A DNA stretch of 18,135 nt from Coraliomargarita sp. CAG:312. GTDB lineage: Bacteria; Verrucomicrobiota; Verrucomicrobiia; Opitutales; Intestinicryptomonadaceae. Below the pieces are notes generated by a model. It did no database searches. It worked only from the letters and a program-made list of their open reading frames with translations, and was not told where the DNA came from. Of this stretch, positions 14,208 to 18,135 are shown one piece after another. Positions within the stretch are counted from its first letter, which is position 1, and every line of letters starts with the position of its first letter. The stretch is from positions 1 to 18,135 of the forward strand of contig FR901602.1 of assembly GCA_000438015.1 (NCBI GenBank), given 5' to 3'. The position numbers and the translations under genes were made by a program.

Positions 14208-17200
14208 ATGGATTATAAGACAACCCTTGGCATAAACCCTGAAAACGGGGAAAACGAAGTTGCGGGAAGACCGCTTGTGGAATATGCGAATATGCGCCTT
14301 GCCGCAATAGGCAAGCCTGTGTTCGGAAGCGAAGACCAATATCCGCTCTTAAAACTCGCAAAGCCTCTCCTTGAAAATTACCGCGAATTTTCCGCGCGCG
14401 CGGCTGAAACATCCTACTGCCCGCCGGATGAGCGCATAATGAAATTTCTGGAACAATATCTGGACGATGTGCTGGACGAACGCGAGCCGCTGCCTTGCCT
14501 GCCGCACACGACATTTGTCTTGGACAGGTTCGGAACAGCCAGAGTCCTTTCTCTGGCACCCGACAATGACAGTTTTGACAACGGAATAATAAAATCCTAT
14601 AGAATCCGCCAAGGGATATTGAACAATCCGCACAACGACAGGCGCACTACCGCCGGGGTGTTCCATGTGGCAGAGGGCGGATATCCAGTTCCGGCAGACA
14701 AAATAGAAGTTCCTAAAGTCGCTTTTAAAAATATGCTAAAAAACGCCTTTATGGCGCCGGACGAAATTCTGGAGCTTCCTTTTACATCAACGCAAAAAGA
14801 AAAAGCCAAGATGTGGGTGTCCCTTTTTCTGCGCCCGACCGTCTGCCCGGCAATACCTAACAAATGCAAAGAAAAAAGTATGGAAATACGTTTTTTTGCG
14901 CCGGGAGGCTTGGTGAGCAATTTGGATTTTGTGGAGAGTATATTCGGCAACGCCGGAAATCCCTACCTGCGCAAAAACGACTCGTCTCTATGCTACGATT
15001 CTTGGACAGGCCACACCGGCTGTATAATATTAGCTCCCCATTTAGTCAATATTAGGAAAAAAGATCTGGGGCTTCCCCACATCTCTGAGGCAACAGAAAG
15101 GCAAAAACGCGACGGAATGTGCTGGAGCGACGAAAGCGAGCTATATAACAATGGAAAACCATTTAAACTTACTGCGCGCTCTCCCCAAGGAATAATAGTG
15201 ACGCTAATAGCCGACAATTACTTTGGATATTCAAAGAAAGAAATTAAAACCCAAATCAGTTTTTCAGCCAACCTGTACGGTCAGGCCGAAGAAGAACACA
15301 GCGGGGGGGCTCTGGCTTTCTCCAGCCGCGACCTCGGCGAAGATTTCTATTCGACTTCTTACGAGCCAAATACAAAAAGCAAATTTTCGGATTTAGTCGA
15401 AATTCTTGGCGACAATATAGAAGTCTTTGAAGACGGATGGGCAAGAGACAAAAATTATCCCGATGTCATTTACGTAAACGAGAAATCATATTTTTCTCTA
15501 AAAACCCAAACCGTATCTTGGCAAAAAGACGGAGTTGAAAAATCCATAAAAATTCTTCCCGGCCAAGTCTATATATCTCCTGCAGGCTATAAAGTGGAAA
15601 TGTCACGCCCTCACGAAAGCCGCAGATGGAGGCTTGTTGGAATAGCCGAGGAAGGCGTCTATTGCCACAAGCCCGCAACCGTTTCAGGAGGCGGAAAAAG
15701 CGAAATCTCTAAAGACATTTCCGACGCCATAATCCACGGTCCTGCAATGGTGGCAAACTTTAAAAGCGATATTGAATGGGTTGCAGAAATCATCAACAAA
15801 AACTACGGGGACCGAAACAAAGATCCGTCGCAAAATAAAGGCCCTGACAGCCGTCCAATATTGGATTCGCGCCGCACAATGGGATCCGTCGTAAAGCTTC
15901 TTACTCCTTCGGACGATTTCACAGACGAATACAATAAGTGGCTTTCGACATTACCGTTTTACATCCGCGAATTTGTGCTTACCGTAAAGCGCCATTACCG
16001 CCCGGAATGGAATGGAAATTGGCAGGATAAGTTTTCGGTCGACACAATAAACGGCACCGGCGGCAATACTTTGAAATATAAAAATGCAACCGTGCTGACA
16101 TCGTACCTGAGAATAGGGTTTACCGAAGACGGCTCATGGCGCACATTCAGCTTGAGAAAAGACTTTGCTCCGTCAATAAAACTTCAAATGGAGGACGATA
16201 TAACCACGTCTGTTGTAGTAGACGGAAGTTCGGTGGAATATCTTCCAAAGGGAATCGCTGACAAAAAGACATCTGTGAAATTTACGGAAAACTGCGAATA
16301 CAGGCTGTTTCAGCGCCCGGACGAAGCCATTGTGCGCGGATACGACAAGCGCGCAGAGTCGGACATGTCAAAGAAGGGAATATTTATCTCAAATTACGAA
16401 CCTCTGACAAGGGCACAAGTAAAAGAAATGAGCGAAGACGTTTTGCGCTTCGACAAATTCACGCGCCCTATGCGCGAAAATTTGGAAAATTTCTTAAAAG
16501 AGGAACGCCCAGACTATGTTGTATCGTCCGCAAATCCCAGGATAATTGACGGCAAACCTAGCAAAAATGTCAGATATCTGCAAAACAGGGACGACATAGT
16601 AAATCCGCGCAAATATTACATCGCAGACGTTGGCTCGAGGCTGTGCAGAAAAATTCCGGCAAATATGGCGGTTCCGCACCCTGTAAGCGCAGTAATTTCA
16701 GGGCGCAGAAACAATCCGGCCTCAGAAGGAATCCGCGCACTTGCAGTGCACGGTCCATTGCACTACCTTGAACTTCCGGAACTTTTTATGGAGTATATAG
16801 CCTCAATGACCGGAAAATCCCCATCCACGGTCGGAGCCGGGCTTGAAGGTGCAATGACAAAAGGACCATTCAATGCGCTATGTCCAGTCACCGATTTAAA
16901 TAACGCAATAGTTTCCTTTGCCCTAACGGGATACGACGGCTGGATAAGCAGCGCGGGATATCTCGGCCCTAAATACAGGATAGACCACGATATCAGCCTG
17001 CTTATACCTGAACTCTGGTGCAGGATGAGGTCTTCCGAGCGCAATCCCAAGTACTTGATTGAAAAGGGAATGCTTGAGCGCTGCAAAGATTTTGAATACA
17101 ACGGCAAAAAAGTGCTGGCATCCAGGCTCGGATGGAGAATCAACGAAGACTTCGCAATAATGTTCTTTGGCAGAATTTTCTCCAGCCCGGCGTCAATTTT

Positions 17201-17651
17201 TACCGCCGATATGTTGCGCCCGGAATTGCAGGATATGGATACTTTTGTGGAAGGCATGGACAATATGGTAGGCGCCCACAAAAGAGCCGCAGAAGCATAC
17301 TTTGAAGACGGATCTATTGAGGGTGCATGCCCGCCATTAAAAGCGCTGCTCTACATTATGAAAGACGGAAACTACCAAGGAAAGACTTTGGAGGATCCGG
17401 AAATCCGGAATTTGTTTAACTCAGAGACGATAAAAAATTCCGAATGGTACTACGAACGCCTTTTGACAAGGCAACAAATAGAGACAAACACACTCCAAAA
17501 CGTAATAAACTCTCTGCAAAAACGCGCAGAGACAGACAAGTCCATCAACGACGAATTAAATAACGTACGCGCAACCTTAAAGCAGGTAAAAAGCATAGGA
17601 TACCTAAAATCAATAGTGGGAACTATCGGAGCCGATCCATACATACTATAA
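14208..17651 (+). CDS. pyrophosphate-dependent phosphoenolpyruvate carboxykinase (PPi-PEPCK)
   Basis: I identify this 1147-residue cytoplasmic protein as PPi-type PEPCK (PEP carboxytransphosphorylase, EC 4.1.1.38), which interconverts PEP, CO2 and Pi with oxaloacetate and PPi. Several blocks match my memory of the Propionibacterium freudenreichii and Entamoeba enzymes, which are also about 1100-1150 residues long: DRRTTAGVFHVAEGG (144-158), SNLDFVESIFGNAG (237-250), SWTGHTGCIILAPHL (265-279), ADNYFGYSKKEIKTQIS (335-351), EEEHSGGA (361-368) and HKPATVSGGGKSEISK (487-502). The SGGGKSE turn may correspond to the phosphate-binding loop of PEPCK; that is inference. The C-terminal end is helical and charged (about 1080-1135). 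No signal peptide or membrane segment is seen. ATP/GTP-type PEPCKs are half this size. The gene is monocistronic between a divergent promoter region and a strong terminator. It may run in either direction, gluconeogenic or fermentative. No Shine-Dalgarno is visible; the ATG at 14208 is the first in frame. Confidence 0.88.
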   Translation: MDYKTTLGINPENGENEVAGRPLVEYANMRLAAIGKPVFGSEDQYPLLKLAKPLLENYREFSARAAETSYCPPDERIMKFLEQYLDDVLDEREPLPCLPHTTFVLDRFGTARVLSLAPDNDSFDNGIIKSYRIRQGILNNPHNDRRTTAGVFHVAEGGYPVPADKIEVPKVAFKNMLKNAFMAPDEILELPFTSTQKEKAKMWVSLFLRPTVCPAIPNKCKEKSMEIRFFAPGGLVSNLDFVESIFGNAGNPYLRKNDSSLCYDSWTGHTGCIILAPHLVNIRKKDLGLPHISEATERQKRDGMCWSDESELYNNGKPFKLTARSPQGIIVTLIADNYFGYSKKEIKTQISFSANLYGQAEEEHSGGALAFSSRDLGEDFYSTSYEPNTKSKFSDLVEILGDNIEVFEDGWARDKNYPDVIYVNEKSYFSLKTQTVSWQKDGVEKSIKILPGQVYISPAGYKVEMSRPHESRRWRLVGIAEEGVYCHKPATVSGGGKSEISKDISDAIIHGPAMVANFKSDIEWVAEIINKNYGDRNKDPSQNKGPDSRPILDSRRTMGSVVKLLTPSDDFTDEYNKWLSTLPFYIREFVLTVKRHYRPEWNGNWQDKFSVDTINGTGGNTLKYKNATVLTSYLRIGFTEDGSWRTFSLRKDFAPSIKLQMEDDITTSVVVDGSSVEYLPKGIADKKTSVKFTENCEYRLFQRPDEAIVRGYDKRAESDMSKKGIFISNYEPLTRAQVKEMSEDVLRFDKFTRPMRENLENFLKEERPDYVVSSANPRIIDGKPSKNVRYLQNRDDIVNPRKYYIADVGSRLCRKIPANMAVPHPVSAVISGRRNNPASEGIRALAVHGPLHYLELPELFMEYIASMTGKSPSTVGAGLEGAMTKGPFNALCPVTDLNNAIVSFALTGYDGWISSAGYLGPKYRIDHDISLLIPELWCRMRSSERNPKYLIEKGMLERCKDFEYNGKKVLASRLGWRINEDFAIMFFGRIFSSPASIFTADMLRPELQDMDTFVEGMDNMVGAHKRAAEAYFEDGSIEGACPPLKALLYIMKDGNYQGKTLEDPEIRNLFNSETIKNSEWYYERLLTRQQIETNTLQNVINSLQKRAETDKSINDELNNVRATLKQVKSIGYLKSIVGTIGADPYIL

Positions 17652-17671
17652 TTTAGGCTGTCTTGAAAAAT

Positions 17672-17705
17672 AAAAAGCTCCGCAAGATTTTTTGCGGAGC
17701 TTTTT
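17672..17705. terminator. bidirectional terminator between convergent genes
   Basis: AAAAAGCTCCGCAA (17672-17685) and TTGCGGAGCTTTTT (17692-17705) form a perfect 14-bp stem with loop GATTTT. The A- and T-runs flanking the GC core make it work on both strands. It serves PPi-PEPCK on the plus strand and the PEP-CTERM gene on the minus strand. Confidence 0.93.
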
Positions 17706-17736
17706 CGTTTCAAAGCTTTGATTTTGGGATTGCAAT

Positions 17737-18135
17737 TTATTTAACCGCCTTGCGCCTGTAAACGGCAAAAGCCAACGCCAACATAGACAATGCCGCAGCA
17801 AATGCTGCCGGCTCTGGAACTGCCGTTCCGACCAAATAATAATAGCCGTCGTCCCACTCCTCGACTCTAAACGAACCGTCCTCAAAGCCTTCGGCGGATA
17901 TCAAGTCAAGATTGTCGTAAAAATCTCCGGATGCTTCGCGAAGGCCTTCGGACATTCTGATTTTACCGTTCTCAAAATTTACGAGAACAAGCTTGGAATC
18001 TTCATTCCAGAGATAGCCTTGGTTTGTGTCGCAAGCAACTGTAAGGTATTTCAAATCCAAGATTGCAGTTGGATCATCCCCAAAAGTTATTGTCAACTGC
18101 GCGCCGTATTGGCCTTCGGCATTCATTCCGAAGGC
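17737..18135 (-). CDS. PEP-CTERM surface protein, C-terminal part (5' end outside window)
   Basis: Only the last 132 residues are visible, and the frame is open through the right edge, so the start lies beyond 18135. The C-terminus carries a full PEP-CTERM sorting signal: VPEP, a hydrophobic segment and a basic YRRKAVK tail, which exosortase would recognise. The preceding 90 residues align with the end of the gene at 3147-4667. Shared blocks are LTIT-x-G, CDT-x-QG, KLV-x-VNFEN-x-KI, AEGFEDGSF and a DDG before the sorting signal. The two are therefore paralogs of one surface-protein family. The internal ATG at 18124-18126 is unlikely to be the start, because the frame upstream remains coding-like. 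The bidirectional terminator follows the stop. Confidence 0.88.
   Translation of the reverse strand, partial: AFGMNAEGQYGAQLTITFGDDPTAILDLKYLTVACDTNQGYLWNEDSKLVLVNFENGKIRMSEGLREASGDFYDNLDLISAEGFEDGSFRVEEWDDGYYYLVGTAVPEPAAFAAALSMLALAFAVYRRKAVK

Noticed and set aside
16763..17281. 172-codon minus-strand frame inside the PPi-PEPCK gene
   Set aside because: It is antisense to a well-conserved protein, Ser/Pro/Leu-rich and without any start signal.

Overview
The window comes from a bacterium of the Verrucomicrobiota (PVC group), probably an anaerobic, host- or biomass-associated Opitutales-like lineage. The assignment is an inference. It rests on two paralogous PEP-CTERM surface proteins, a CE15-type glucuronoyl esterase, a pyrophosphate-type PEP carboxykinase, AT-rich and mostly Shine-Dalgarno-poor leaders, and moderate GC with many GCGC-rich words. 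It looks like ordinary chromosome: no IS element, phage gene, CRISPR array or plasmid function was seen.

Layout. 1-320 holds no gene. 321-2707 (minus) carries rpsB and tsf as a tight translation operon, closed by a strong terminator at 1271-1299; beyond it lies a DevA-like ABC exporter ATPase with no permease beside it. 2708-3146 is an upstream region shared by rpsB and a divergent PEP-CTERM gene (3147-4667, plus), which has a single in-frame TAA at codon 57. 4668-5022 is intergenic and contains the two terminators of convergent genes. 5023-6055 (minus) has tRNA-Gly(TCC), its terminator, then hisG of the long form. 6145-6654 (minus) is a DUF456 membrane protein, divergent from an unrecognised 175-residue protein at 6725-7252 (plus) with its own terminator. 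7366-9661 (plus) is argS with a PduO-type cobalamin adenosyltransferase one base behind it. 9860-13964 (minus) is a secreted CE15-like esterase followed by glnD. 14208-17651 (plus) is a 1147-residue protein that I identify as the pyrophosphate-dependent phosphoenolpyruvate carboxykinase. A bidirectional terminator separates it from a second, truncated PEP-CTERM gene at the right edge.

How the genes fit together. Most are housekeeping (ribosome, EF-Ts, ArgRS, histidine entry enzyme, nitrogen sensing by GlnD). The PPi-type PEPCK would join PEP and oxaloacetate using PPi/Pi rather than ATP or GTP, as in propionic fermentation. The adenosyltransferase would supply coenzyme B12, which methylmalonyl-CoA mutase needs in the same route; the mutase itself is not here, so this link is inferred. 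The esterase and PEP-CTERM proteins point to a cell surface that handles plant or other complex glycans.

The most notable items are the PPi-PEPCK, the nonsense codon in an otherwise intact PEP-CTERM gene, and a conserved C-terminal module shared by the two PEP-CTERM paralogs. I did not find a convincing unknown multi-gene system.
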